The notes below the pieces were generated by a model. It worked only from the letters and a program-made list of their open reading frames with translations, made no database searches and was not told where the DNA came from. A stretch of DNA of 36,376 nucleotides from a virus: positions 1 to 36,376 of IMG/VR virus record IMGVR_UViG_3300005527_000138. One strand, written 5' to 3'. Both the position numbers and the translations under genes were made by a program. Numbering within the stretch: position 1 is the stretch's first letter; every line of letters starts with the position of its first letter. Shown piece by piece: positions 6,229 to 12,877 of the stretch.

Positions 6229-6980
6229 TGTACTTGATTTTTCGATTCAAAAAAGTGCTGCCAAACCACCAACTTCTTCGAGATGCTTATTGCCCGCGCT
6301 TCAACTGTGTGTCCCTCCTCAAGTAGCCTCAAGGCGTGGCGATAAGCAAATATGTTGGAGTGTTCGCCGGCCTCCTTCGCCACTTCGTTAGAAGCAATCT
6401 CTTTGGCCTTTTCAAATACGGCCTTCTTGGTGGCCGTGTCCGGTTCTGCCATAAGACCCAGGCGTATCGCGCTTTCGTACCAATGCGGGGGTATGTCCTG
6501 CCATTCCCCGGTAAAGTTGTTGAGCAGCGACGGGAAGGCCTTATCGTACTCGGCTTTTTTCGCGGCCTGTGCCTCTGCCTCCTCTTGGATGCGTTCGGCT
6601 TCGTGCCTTGCCCTCAAGATTGCGGCGGCGGTATCGCGGCGATACTCAACGTAAGCCGTTAGCACTTCGCCTAATGTCTTTAAATTCAAACGGGCGTAGA
6701 ACTTGCTATCTACCTCTAACGTGCCATCAGCATAAAGCTGAAAGGCAGTAATTATTTCGTTTGCGCCTATGGATGCAAACCGCTTTTGCACAGTATCAAC
6801 GGCAATCGCCAGGGCGTCCGGTGCGGGGCTTTCTAAGCCCATCGTAGAACACACCGCCGTGATTGCGCGGGTGATAGCTTGACGGGCTTCGCCTTGCTCC
6901 ATGCGGCGTATCGGCATTTCCATACCGCGTTGTACAATGGCGGTAATATTGTTGGGTATGTATTCAGCGGGGAGCAGCAT
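6225..6980 (-). CDS. Hypothetical protein with coiled coil
   Basis: I start at the ATG at 6980 (MLLPAEYIPNNITAIVQRG), giving 251 residues and a 17-base overlap with the zinc-finger gene. The longer frame lies inside that gene. Residues ~10-95 form a helical domain with an AITRAITAV helix. Residues ~110-160 are a charged coiled coil (ILRARHEAERIQEEAEAQAA). The C-terminal third is helical. There are no catalytic motifs and no membrane segments. Its place in the replication operon suggests a DNA-related or scaffold role. No family recognised. Confidence 0.6.
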   Translation of the reverse strand: MLLPAEYIPNNITAIVQRGMEMPIRRMEQGEARQAITRAITAVCSTMGLESPAPDALAIAVDTVQKRFASIGANEIITAFQLYADGTLEVDSKFYARLNLKTLGEVLTAYVEYRRDTAAAILRARHEAERIQEEAEAQAAKKAEYDKAFPSLLNNFTGEWQDIPPHWYESAIRLGLMAEPDTATKKAVFEKAKEIASNEVAKEAGEHSNIFAYRHALRLLEEGHTVEARAISISKKLVVWQHFFESKNQVQ

Positions 6981-7797
6981 AGCAATTAAAAGTGTTTTTT
7001 CGGGTTGTGTAAAAGAAGACAAAAGCGTCTTTCTGTTTGTCTTTCCCCCACTGCAACCCGTAGAAATCGGATTGCGGGGCAATCACGTCAAAAGCCCGGC
7101 CTGGGGTTTTAAAGGAGTAGCCCCGTGCCATTAACTGGGCAATGGCATACTCGAAGTCGGGTAATGTGGTAAAGGATAATTTGCCGTCAAGGGTAGTTTC
7201 CGGATCGGCCTCGGGTCGCGGTACGTATTCGATATTGCGGGCTGGCTTCATCACGTTCACCCGTTGGCAGTCTCGGGAACAATATTTGCCCCGTCCGGCC
7301 TCGGATTCCTTCAATGAGACGTAGAAAACTTTAGCGCACTTTTTACAAGTCTTTTCTACGCGGGTAGCCATTACCCGTTCGTGGGTCGCGGCGTGGTAGC
7401 ACGTGCTGGCACAATATTTACCAACGCCTTGCTTTATCTTGGATTTTAGCAACATGAACCTTACGCCGCAATGGGCGCAATTGCGCTCTTGGTACATATT
7501 GGAGCGCACTTGCTGTACCCGCTGTATTGCGGCGCGTTCTTTGGCCTCTATCCCGGCCTTACGCATGGCTTCGCGTTGGGTTTCAACGTCGGCCTCCAGG
7601 GCTTTGAGTTCTTGAAAGCTTACCGTCTTTGCCTCGATTTCGTCCGGGGCGCAAATGGCCTTTTTACCTACCCGCATATTAGCGGAGCATTTCGCCCCGC
7701 AACATTTGTTCACGCTTGCCGCACGGGTTTTCGCCCGGTGGGGGAACGTTACGCCGCACATGGGGCAGCGTGCTATAATCACTTTTATTCCATCCAT
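6964..7797 (-). CDS. Protein with three CxxC...CxxxC zinc-binding modules
   Basis: The 277-residue protein has three similar metal-binding units: CPMC (~11-14) with CCGAKC (~32-37), CAHC (~107-110) with YCASTC (~128-133), and CKKC (~150-153) with YCSRDC (~171-176). Modules 2 and 3 are close repeats separated by about 40 residues. A charged helix (EIEAKTVSFQELKALEADVE...) links modules 1 and 2. The C-terminal domain (~200-277) contains DFYGLQWGKDKQKDAF. Similar KYCSxxC units occur in phage HNH-type and treble-clef DNA-binding proteins, but I see no HNH catalytic residues. Most likely a nucleic-acid-binding protein. It is coupled to the NinB-like gene by a 13-base overlap. Confidence 0.68.
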   Translation of the reverse strand: MDGIKVIIARCPMCGVTFPHRAKTRAASVNKCCGAKCSANMRVGKKAICAPDEIEAKTVSFQELKALEADVETQREAMRKAGIEAKERAAIQRVQQVRSNMYQERNCAHCGVRFMLLKSKIKQGVGKYCASTCYHAATHERVMATRVEKTCKKCAKVFYVSLKESEAGRGKYCSRDCQRVNVMKPARNIEYVPRPEADPETTLDGKLSFTTLPDFEYAIAQLMARGYSFKTPGRAFDVIAPQSDFYGLQWGKDKQKDAFVFFYTTRKNTFNCYAAPR

Positions 7798-8243
7798 AGC
7801 TGTACCTGCTCCCCTGGGTCGGGGGTATATTTGTTAAGAAATTCAGCGCAAAACCGCCGTATCTTTTCGACGTACTCCCAAAATTCGGGAGTGGGTAAAT
7901 CAGTAGTCGTGTACTCTCCAATGTCGTGGACTTCGCCGTTTGCGTCGTGCATCTGCTTTGGCTTCAGAAAGCGACGCTTAAAGAAGTCGTGCATCGTGTC
8001 AATGTCGTGCGGGTTGGTCGGGTCAACGTCGTTACCTTGCTCTTGAAAGCCCTCACAGGCACACACCAGGATAACCGCCCAATAGTAAGAATTTGCAGCA
8101 GTCGAACGGACAGGATACCAAGCACTAAATTTGCATTGTATCTCCTTACCCGCAAAGGCTTTGCCCACCTCTGCGCGCAAGCGCTTTGGTAACTTGATTG
8201 TACCGTCGGGTAGTACGCTGCCGATGTAGGTGAGGCTTTTCAT
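7785..8243 (-). CDS. Putative NinB/Orf-like recombination protein
   Basis: This 152-residue protein has the layout of small phage recombination accessory proteins. An N-terminal beta segment (SLTYIGSVLPDGTIKL) is followed by RSTAANSYYWAVILVCACEG, a match in style to the R-S/N-x-x-x-N-x-x-x-W motif of NinB/Orf-like proteins. Then come HDFFKRRFL and a C-terminal FWEYVEKIRRFCAEFLNKYTPDPGE. Lambda Orf (NinB) helps Red recombination by loading onto SSB-coated DNA. Phages with Bet and exonuclease genes, as here, often carry such a gene. The match is by pattern only. It overlaps both neighbours. Confidence 0.45.
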   Translation of the reverse strand: MKSLTYIGSVLPDGTIKLPKRLRAEVGKAFAGKEIQCKFSAWYPVRSTAANSYYWAVILVCACEGFQEQGNDVDPTNPHDIDTMHDFFKRRFLKPKQMHDANGEVHDIGEYTTTDLPTPEFWEYVEKIRRFCAEFLNKYTPDPGEQVQLWME

Positions 8244-8533
8244 TCTAATACTCTAACTGATGCAAGGATAACTATGCCTGTCTGCATGTGTTCGGAGGAT
8301 ACGCCGATAAAGGTGACTTTCACTTTGTTTGGGTGTGTCCATCCGAAAAAGTGACCTGATGGGAAAATATGCCCTGTTTGCTTGCTTGCAAAGCTTCCAT
8401 TGGCAAAAATGTAATGGCCATTTGGGTGTATGCACTTTGCCTCTGCCTCGGAGCAGGCGCAAACGACGGCTTTGTCGTATGTGTCGTGCCCGGTATATTC
8501 GTCATTAACGTAGATTAGGTATAAATTAGGCAT
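8240..8533 (-). CDS. Conserved-type phage hypothetical protein
   Basis: 97 residues. The opening (LYLIYVNDEYTGHDTYDKAV then VCACSEAEAKCIHP) and the ending VTFIGVSSEHMQTGIVI are of a type widespread in phages: a small beta-alpha protein with DTYDxxVV and a late IGxA/S-like strand. No function is known to me. It is co-transcribed with the NinB-like gene (ATGA overlap) and downstream of the 8545 gene. Confidence 0.62.
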   Translation of the reverse strand: MPNLYLIYVNDEYTGHDTYDKAVVCACSEAEAKCIHPNGHYIFANGSFASKQTGHIFPSGHFFGWTHPNKVKVTFIGVSSEHMQTGIVILASVRVLE

Positions 8534-8544
8534 TGCAGTCAGCT

Positions 8545-8898
8545 TTAAAGTTGCTCAAGGATACCCGGCAGCCATGGCTCATCCGGGCTAAAAGGTTGCG
8601 CACGGTGGCCGAACACCTCCCACAGTTCAGGGAGGTATTCGTTTACAAGTCTTGTAATCGGAGCGTTTTGTTCTTCAACGCTCATTGTCCAAATGTCAAA
8701 GTTTGACTTATCCATAAGCCAAATATCAATAGTTGACCCGTCCTTTAGGCGGTAAAGAAAGTTTGTGCCGTTCACCTGATACGGCTTTAGGACAGGCCAA
8801 ATGCCGTCGGCGTGAATGGTGATGCTTTTACCCTCGTGTTCGAGGGTGATGAATAGTTCGGGCATATCGCGCCATTGAACCTTCGCTTGTGATTTCAT
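8545..8898 (-). CDS. Hypothetical protein, first gene behind a strong promoter
   Basis: I start at ATG 8898 (MKSQAKVQWRDMPELFITLE), 117 residues. An upstream TTG would start almost at the predicted transcription start. The chain has a Trp-rich beta N-terminus, a YRLKDGSTIDIWLMDKS strand pair and a helical C-terminal part with LVNEYLPELWEVFG. There are no membrane or metal motifs. It is the first gene of the leftward unit that runs through the NinB-like, zinc-finger, coiled-coil and RuvC-like genes. Function unknown. Confidence 0.62.
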   Translation of the reverse strand: MKSQAKVQWRDMPELFITLEHEGKSITIHADGIWPVLKPYQVNGTNFLYRLKDGSTIDIWLMDKSNFDIWTMSVEEQNAPITRLVNEYLPELWEVFGHRAQPFSPDEPWLPGILEQL

Positions 8899-8914
8899 AC
8901 GTCTCAATTTTTGT

Positions 8915-8945
8915 CAAAGATATACAATGTATTGATACCAACAAA
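8915..8945 (-). promoter_or_regulatory. Consensus Bacteroidota promoter
   Basis: Minus strand: TTTG (8945-8942), 19 bases, TATCTTTG (8922-8915). This is a full match to the TTTG-N19-TAnnTTTG consensus, with the predicted start ~10 bases before the ATG at 8898, leaving a very short leader. Confidence 0.82.
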
Positions 8946-8963
8946 TATTTTTTCAATATTTAT

Positions 8964-9512
8964 TTATTTTCCCCATTGCATCGCCATCGCCGTAGCTATG
9001 CCCTCATACGTCCGGCTTCGCTCCTTCCACCTGTTTTTGCTTTGAGGCATCTTGTGGATGCGATTTTCGCGCCCGTCTACAATGTTTGTAGGCAATAATT
9101 TTGGCAAGTTTTTTAGCCATAAGCAAGTGGCCTTCGTTTCGCCATGTCCGAACATCCAGGGCTGTATCACCTGCTCCGGCTTTCGGATGCGGCTTGAAAT
9201 TATGCTTACAGGGTTTTCGATTGCAATTTTTTCTATGGGTGCGTTCATTAGTGCCTGGACAAACAAAAGTGCCTGGGCTTGTTCTTCTTGCTTGTCCTTA
9301 AACCATCTTGCACCGGATACGGCCAAATGTGTGCAAGGTGGGTGCGCTATCATAATGTCCCAGCCTTCATTGATGATGTCCATAACATCGCCCTGATAGT
9401 GTTCGCCTGGCTTTTCGGTTGGCAGTAAATCGCACGATAGTGCGTAATGCCCTAATGCCTTGAATGCGTCGCGCACTATGCCGCTATATTCACATGCTAT
9501 CAATACTCTCAT
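8964..9512 (-). CDS. Phage-type cytosine methyltransferase-like protein
   Basis: The 182-residue protein matches the short phage family usually labelled DNA cytosine methyltransferase. It starts MRVLIACEYSGIVRDAFKALGH (SAM-binding loop with an ACExSGIVRDAF motif), has CDLLPTEKPGEHYQGDV, then a PC-type catalytic motif in WDIMIAHPPCTHLAVSG, IAIENPV, and a late FGHGETKATCLWLKNLP strand. The HPPC motif holds the proposed catalytic Cys. It lacks the long target-recognition domain of standard C5 enzymes, so its target or activity may differ. It would act on phage DNA in the cytoplasm, possibly to protect against restriction. Confidence 0.75.
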   Translation of the reverse strand: MRVLIACEYSGIVRDAFKALGHYALSCDLLPTEKPGEHYQGDVMDIINEGWDIMIAHPPCTHLAVSGARWFKDKQEEQAQALLFVQALMNAPIEKIAIENPVSIISSRIRKPEQVIQPWMFGHGETKATCLWLKNLPKLLPTNIVDGRENRIHKMPQSKNRWKERSRTYEGIATAMAMQWGK

Positions 9513-9523
9513 TTTGATATTAT

Positions 9524-10408
9524 TTATGGGTTTAACAAATCCTCTATCCCACTCCCCTGCATGACCGCGTCGTGCAACTCCTTTTGCGCAATGCGGTGCT
9601 TGTTGACCGCTATGATAATACTTTGGGCTTTGCTGTACAGGATAGTCGGCTCGAAGTTGCCCTTTATGAATTTATCCCCGTGCTGCCAGGCCGCATCCAG
9701 GTACGCCTGCCAGTCGTTCAGTGGATCGCCCGCACCCGGCATACCCTTTGCCCACTTTATCCAGGTGGCGATTGCCTTCGCGTCTTTGCCGCTCATCTCG
9801 AAGTTGCCGTTTGTGTTGCGGCTCATAGGTATCCCTTTACCTTCGCAAAACTTCGCGTAGGCTTCGAAAAGGGTGTAAATCTGATTCGGGGCTTTGTCTT
9901 TGGGGGGGGTCGCGCGCAACCTGGGGGGGGGTGGGGTTTCGGGTTGTTTAGTGGGGATGGGTTCGCCGTTTTCGTAAAATTCATTTGCTACTTCGCCCAC
10001 GGTCTCCCTGTATTCTACGTTAGTAGAATACATATCCTCAACTGTATTATTAACTGTATTATTATGTTCCCGTTTTCGGGTAGTCTGCTTTCCCTTTTTT
10101 GATAAATCCGCTTTCCCGTTTTCGGTAAAGCAGATTTCCCGATGTTGGGAACGAAGCCCCCTATTTCGCCCGTCGAAGTACACCTGTTTGATATATCCTC
10201 GCTTCTTTAAGTCGGTCAAAATGTTGGCTATCCTGCTTTCTGATAGCTGAAAGAAGTCGGCAAAGTACTTGTTCGACGCAAAGCATCCGCGTTCCGGGCT
10301 ATTGTCAAGGCTGTCAATTTCGATTAACAAACACTTTTCCACCAGGGATAAGTCTTTGTGCAACCAAATCTCTTTGGGTATCCATACCCCTTTAAAGTCA
10401 CGTGCCAT
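9524..10408 (-). CDS. Replication initiation protein with N-terminal winged helix
   Basis: 294 residues. The N-terminal ~90 residues (FKGVWIPKEIWLHKDLSLVE then KCLLIEIDSLDN, GCFASNKYFADFF, SESRIANILTDLKKRGYIKQVYF) form the helix_turn_helix_36 domain of phage replisome organisers. A low-complexity linker (~110-170) rich in T, N, P and E follows. It includes a PPPPRLRATPP segment coded by runs of 9 and 8 C. The C-terminal ~120 residues (NQIYTLFEAYAKFCEGKGI..., WQAYLDAAWQHGD) are a helical domain of unknown contact, perhaps for helicase loading. No helicase or primase gene was found, so it probably recruits host enzymes. A duplicated regulatory leader lies upstream. Confidence 0.75.
   Translation of the reverse strand: MARDFKGVWIPKEIWLHKDLSLVEKCLLIEIDSLDNSPERGCFASNKYFADFFQLSESRIANILTDLKKRGYIKQVYFDGRNRGLRSQHREICFTENGKADLSKKGKQTTRKREHNNTVNNTVEDMYSTNVEYRETVGEVANEFYENGEPIPTKQPETPPPPRLRATPPKDKAPNQIYTLFEAYAKFCEGKGIPMSRNTNGNFEMSGKDAKAIATWIKWAKGMPGAGDPLNDWQAYLDAAWQHGDKFIKGNFEPTILYSKAQSIIIAVNKHRIAQKELHDAVMQGSGIEDLLNP
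9902..9930 (-). repeat. Two homopolymer tracts (G8 and G9) in the replication gene linker
   Basis: On the plus strand there are runs of 8 G (9902-9909) and 9 G (9923-9931), followed by a further GGGG. In the coding strand they are C runs that encode prolines in the linker. Runs this long are prone to slippage, either in replication or in transcription. Confidence 0.8.
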
Positions 10409-10521
10409 AAGGTGAAAAAAAGAAAGGGGGTAGGCCGCGACGCACTACCCCCATGTTGGGAAAGTCGAACTTGCACCCGGTCGCGGGCGCGTGCAAGTCG
10501 TTGTTTACGGTGTAAAGGTAC
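10409..10521 (-). promoter_or_regulatory. Promoter-operator-leader A upstream of the replication gene
   Basis: The leftward order is: TACCTTTA -7 box (10520-10513), palindrome TTTACGGTGTAAA (10504-10516) overlapping it, an 8-bp hairpin ACTTGCAC...GTGCAAGT (10469-10498), the motif TTTCCCAACAT, then an 8-bp hairpin GGGGGTAG...CTACCCCC (10426-10452) followed by TTTCTTTTTTT ending 15 bases before the ATG at 10408. A close relative lies at 10897-11018. The last hairpin plus T tract would terminate transcription unless a factor or ligand prevents it, so an attenuated leader is likely. Confidence 0.68.
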
Positions 10522-10527
10522 GAAAGA

Positions 10528-10896
10528 TTAGTAATCTTTTTGCTCCTGACACTCGGTTATGTCAAAATAAATACATTCTTCGCCAGGTCGCGTCAAGGAT
10601 ATTTCAAGGTTATCTGAATAATACCCGTTATTATACCCGTAGCCTGGTATCTTAACGCTATGCCCTTTAACTGGTATCAATTCGATACCGTACTCCGGTA
10701 TGCGGCGAAAGAAGGCTGCGCCGTCGTTGGCTGGGTCAAGGTTAAATTCAAGTCCGTCAAACTCGTTTAATTCAATGTTGCTAAAGTCAAGTTCGTGTAT
10801 TTCGCAACAGTCTTGCTCATGTTCAGACGTTAATACTGTACCATCGTCAAAGATTAAACCGTCTTTGATTTCAACTACTTTGTTAAATTTTTTCAT
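10528..10896 (-). CDS. Hypothetical acidic protein between two related leaders
   Basis: 122 residues, strongly acidic. A middle segment SEHEQDCCEIHELDFSNIEL resembles phage small proteins with an HxxxCCE motif (a DUF7448-like pattern, by memory). The C-terminal half is beta-rich and includes GYGYNNGYYSDNLEISLT and ends EECIYFDITECQEQKDY. The acidity could mean DNA mimicry, but nothing shows this. Its own leader (10897-11018) is homologous to the leader of the next gene downstream, so both should respond to the same signal. Confidence 0.6.
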   Translation of the reverse strand: MKKFNKVVEIKDGLIFDDGTVLTSEHEQDCCEIHELDFSNIELNEFDGLEFNLDPANDGAAFFRRIPEYGIELIPVKGHSVKIPGYGYNNGYYSDNLEISLTRPGEECIYFDITECQEQKDY

Positions 10897-11018
10897 GTGT
10901 TTGAATAATTAAAAAAGGGGGCAACGCTTCCACACATTACCCCCTATTGGGAATTTCCATTTCAAAAACGGCACTCGGTGGAAGGCGGGTGCGGTTCTTA
11001 TTTACGGTGTAAAGGTAC
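10897..11018 (-). promoter_or_regulatory. Promoter-operator-leader B, related to leader A
   Basis: The order matches leader A: TACCTTTA box (11017-11010), palindrome TTTACGGTGTAAA (11001-11013), a GCAC...GTGC hairpin, ATTCCCAATA, then GGGGG...CCCCC (10917-10944) followed by TTTTTT ending ~15 bases before the ATG at 10896. The palindrome is identical to that in leader A, and the 18-base block around it (TTTACGGTGTAAAGGTAC) is also identical. Confidence 0.68.
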
Positions 11019-11023
11019 TACAA

Positions 11024-11821
11024 CTAAAACAAAACCGGGTGTTTTTTTGCCGCTTTTGTTCGGGCAAAACCCAATTCTTTTATCTCTTGTTGTGCGGTTT
11101 TTTCTTCCTCCAGCCACGAAAGGGCTTTTGTATAGAACTCCTTTTTGATTTCAAAGCCGTACCCTTTGCGCCCGGTGCGTTCAGCGGCTATCAAAGTACT
11201 CCCTGACCCTGCCACTGGGTCAATTACTACGTCTCCGGGGTCAGTGAACGTCTCAATAAGAAACTTCAATAGCTCGACGGGCTTTTGTGTCGGGTGTATC
11301 TTTTCGCTGTCGGTATCCCGTGGCCAGTCTATGCAGTTGAACACCATTTTGCCGCCGTTGCGGAACTTTGGCAGCTTATCGCGGTAAAGAAGTAGGCCGT
11401 ATTCGCAATTGCCAACTATTTTCATATTGGCCTTGAGTACTTGGGCGCTAAAGTTCTTTCGAAATACAAGGTTAATGTAGTTCATAAGCCCGTAGCGCCT
11501 TGCAAGTTCGATAAGGTAGAATTGCTGCTCAAACTCGCAAAACACTATCATGCACGGGGCTGCGTTGCGCTCCTTTGGCTCTTTTCGCAGCATGGTGCTG
11601 CAAAAGTGCATGAACTCGGCGGGTCGAAAATCCAGGTCGGTATCGAAGAAGTTTTTGCCCGCTAACTCGCTTTCGCCGTTGGCATTGTCGCCGTCCTTGT
11701 ACCACGCCGGGTTTGAGGCGTAGGCGTTGTTGCCCAGGTTATACGGTATATCAGCGATAATCAACTGTGCCTTTGGCACGTCGTACCGCTTGTAGTTCTG
11801 AAAGTGGTCTCTGTAAATCAT
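11024..11821 (-). CDS. DNA adenine/N4-cytosine methyltransferase (beta class)
   Basis: I start at ATG 11821 (MIYRDHFQNYKRYDVPKAQL), giving 265 residues. The longer frame begins beyond the promoter. Motif IV comes first (IIADIPYNLGNN, a DIPY version of DPPY), and motif I is near the C-terminus (VVIDPVAGSGSTLIAAERTG, then GYGFEIKKEF), an order typical of beta-class amino-methyltransferases. HPTQKPVELLKFLI just before motif I is also typical. It would methylate A (N6) or C (N4) in duplex DNA. No restriction partner is nearby, so it is a solitary protective or regulatory enzyme. It has its own consensus promoter. Confidence 0.88.
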   Translation of the reverse strand: MIYRDHFQNYKRYDVPKAQLIIADIPYNLGNNAYASNPAWYKDGDNANGESELAGKNFFDTDLDFRPAEFMHFCSTMLRKEPKERNAAPCMIVFCEFEQQFYLIELARRYGLMNYINLVFRKNFSAQVLKANMKIVGNCEYGLLLYRDKLPKFRNGGKMVFNCIDWPRDTDSEKIHPTQKPVELLKFLIETFTDPGDVVIDPVAGSGSTLIAAERTGRKGYGFEIKKEFYTKALSWLEEEKTAQQEIKELGFARTKAAKKHPVLF

Positions 11822-11842
11822 ACGTCTTTCTATTTGTTTCTG

Positions 11843-11873
11843 CAAATATATAAAACGTATTGAAACTATCAAA
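11843..11873 (-). promoter_or_regulatory. Consensus promoter for the beta-class methyltransferase
   Basis: Minus strand: TTTG (11873-11870), 19 bases, TATATTTG (11850-11843), about 20 bases before the ATG at 11821. This is a full match to the Bacteroidota consensus. Confidence 0.82.
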
Positions 11874-11892
11874 TATTTTCTTTCAAAACTAT

Positions 11893-11916
11893 CATTTCGT
11901 TGACTTCACCGAAATG
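11893..11916. repeat. Inverted repeat CATTTCG...CGAAATG
   Basis: Two 7-base arms separated by 10 bases, in the gap between the ThyX-like gene and the methyltransferase promoter. There is no T tract of terminator type (AGTTTTG follows on the minus strand), so it could be a weak terminator or a protein-binding site. Confidence 0.5.
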
Positions 11917-11957
11917 TTACTCTCTATCACCTTCCTGGCATCGGGAAAATGGTGCGC

Positions 11958-11978
11958 TTATGTAACTGTTATGTAACT
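11958..11978. repeat. Direct repeat TTATGTAACT x2
   Basis: Two identical 10-base copies with one base between (11-base period) in the ~180-base gap downstream of the ThyX-like stop. One helical turn apart is typical of cooperative protein-binding sites or a minimal iteron pair. Confidence 0.55.
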
Positions 11979-12000
11979 AAACCTATCAAATTCGATAAGG

Positions 12001-12717
12001 TTACACCCCAAAAGCCGCCAATGAATGTTTGAAGGGGTCGCCTGGTATGTCTTTGACGGCCTGGACCATCGCTTCCACCACCCCGGCAATCTCCCGCTGC
12101 GAGGGGCTATGTTCCCCGCGCTTGCTCCAAAGTTGCATAAGGCCGTCGAAGTTCAAGGAGCGCACTACGTTGAGTTGTGAATTGTAGCCCTTGAAATACC
12201 TGGCTGTTTCTTTGGCGCGTTGTTTGCTCATCCCGGCCTCGGTAAGTGCGGCGATCGCCCCGTGGTACAGTTCATTCCCCTGCTTCGTGTGTTCCTCAAG
12301 TGCTTCGTAGAAGGCTTTGCCGCGTATTCCATAATCCAGCCAATCCTGCGGCAGGTAGTACTTATCCTCCATCAGCTCCTTGTACCGTGCGCTTTCGGCG
12401 TTGGTGTGTTCAATCGCGACGGTGTGGGTAAGTAACTGGATATGCGTCGCTGTTTCGATAGTCATCCCAAAAATGAACTTTGAAGACCTAAAGGGTGATA
12501 CATGTGCGGGGGTGCTGTTTGCAAGGTAATGCAATAGTTCCGGCACACTCCTTTTGCGCTTCCCTTGCGCCTGTATCGCGTCCGTAAGGGCGTCTGTGCG
12601 GGCGTGTATGTCGTCGGGCAGTTCTACGCCCAATTCTAAGAACGTTGACGCCCATGCGTTTACGGCGTGTAGGTTATCGCCGCCCATGTAGTCTATCAAT
12701 ACTACGCTGTTTTCCAT
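12001..12717 (-). CDS. ThyX-like (flavin-dependent thymidylate synthase fold) with altered signature
   Basis: 238 residues, the usual ThyX length. Family features: VVLIDYMGGDNLHAVNAWAS at the N-terminus, PFRSSKFIFGMTIETATHIQ, then THTVAIEHTNAESARYKEL and YYLPQDWLDYG, and a C-terminal LMQLWSKRGEHSPSQREIAG. ThyX makes dTMP from dUMP with FAD, folate and NADPH. Its signature is RHR-x7-S. Here it reads THT-x9-S (residues ~97-111): both arginines are lost and two residues are inserted, while the following SARY is kept. It may be inactive, use another substrate, or have another role. dCTP deaminase at 3792 could supply dUMP. A structured leader and promoter precede it. Confidence 0.72.
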   Translation of the reverse strand: MENSVVLIDYMGGDNLHAVNAWASTFLELGVELPDDIHARTDALTDAIQAQGKRKRSVPELLHYLANSTPAHVSPFRSSKFIFGMTIETATHIQLLTHTVAIEHTNAESARYKELMEDKYYLPQDWLDYGIRGKAFYEALEEHTKQGNELYHGAIAALTEAGMSKQRAKETARYFKGYNSQLNVVRSLNFDGLMQLWSKRGEHSPSQREIAGVVEAMVQAVKDIPGDPFKHSLAAFGV

Positions 12718-12836
12718 GCTTTGATTTTCGTGATATGAAAAAGGGGCAGCTATTGCCGCCCCCTGTATGCCCTATTATTACCCATGCCCCTGGGAGGGGT
12801 CAGGGCAAAGGTACGAAAAAATTAAGAAGCCCCCAA
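12718..12836 (-). promoter_or_regulatory. Promoter and two-hairpin leader of the ThyX-like gene
   Basis: Minus strand: TTG (12836-12834), 20 bases, TACCTTTG (12813-12806), then a CCCCT-GGG-AGGGG hairpin (12786-12798), then GGGGGC...GCCCC (12743-12762) followed by TTTTTC, ending 26 bases before the ATG at 12717. The layout (promoter, first hairpin, G-rich terminator-like hairpin, start codon) is the same as in leaders A and B, but the TTTACGGTGTAAA operator is missing. Confidence 0.65.
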
Positions 12837-12859
12837 CGTGTAACGGAACGCCGGGGGCT
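12823..12859 (-). terminator. Terminator-like hairpin AGCCCCC...GGGGGCT
   Basis: Minus strand: AGCCCCC and GGGGGCT form a perfect 7-bp stem with a loop of about 18 bases, followed by TCTTAATTTTTT. It overlaps the -33 element of the ThyX-like promoter and would end transcription arriving from the upstream gene. Confidence 0.65.
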
Positions 12860-12877
12860 AATGTAGAAGCCTACTGT

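Noticed and set aside
6981-7082. N-terminal extension of the coiled-coil gene
   Set aside because: It overlaps 100 bases of the zinc-finger gene in another frame; the internal ATG at 6980 gives normal short coupling.
7471-8046. A 191-residue rightward frame opposite the zinc-finger and NinB-like genes
   Set aside because: It spans the overlap of two good leftward genes and has no recognisable domain.
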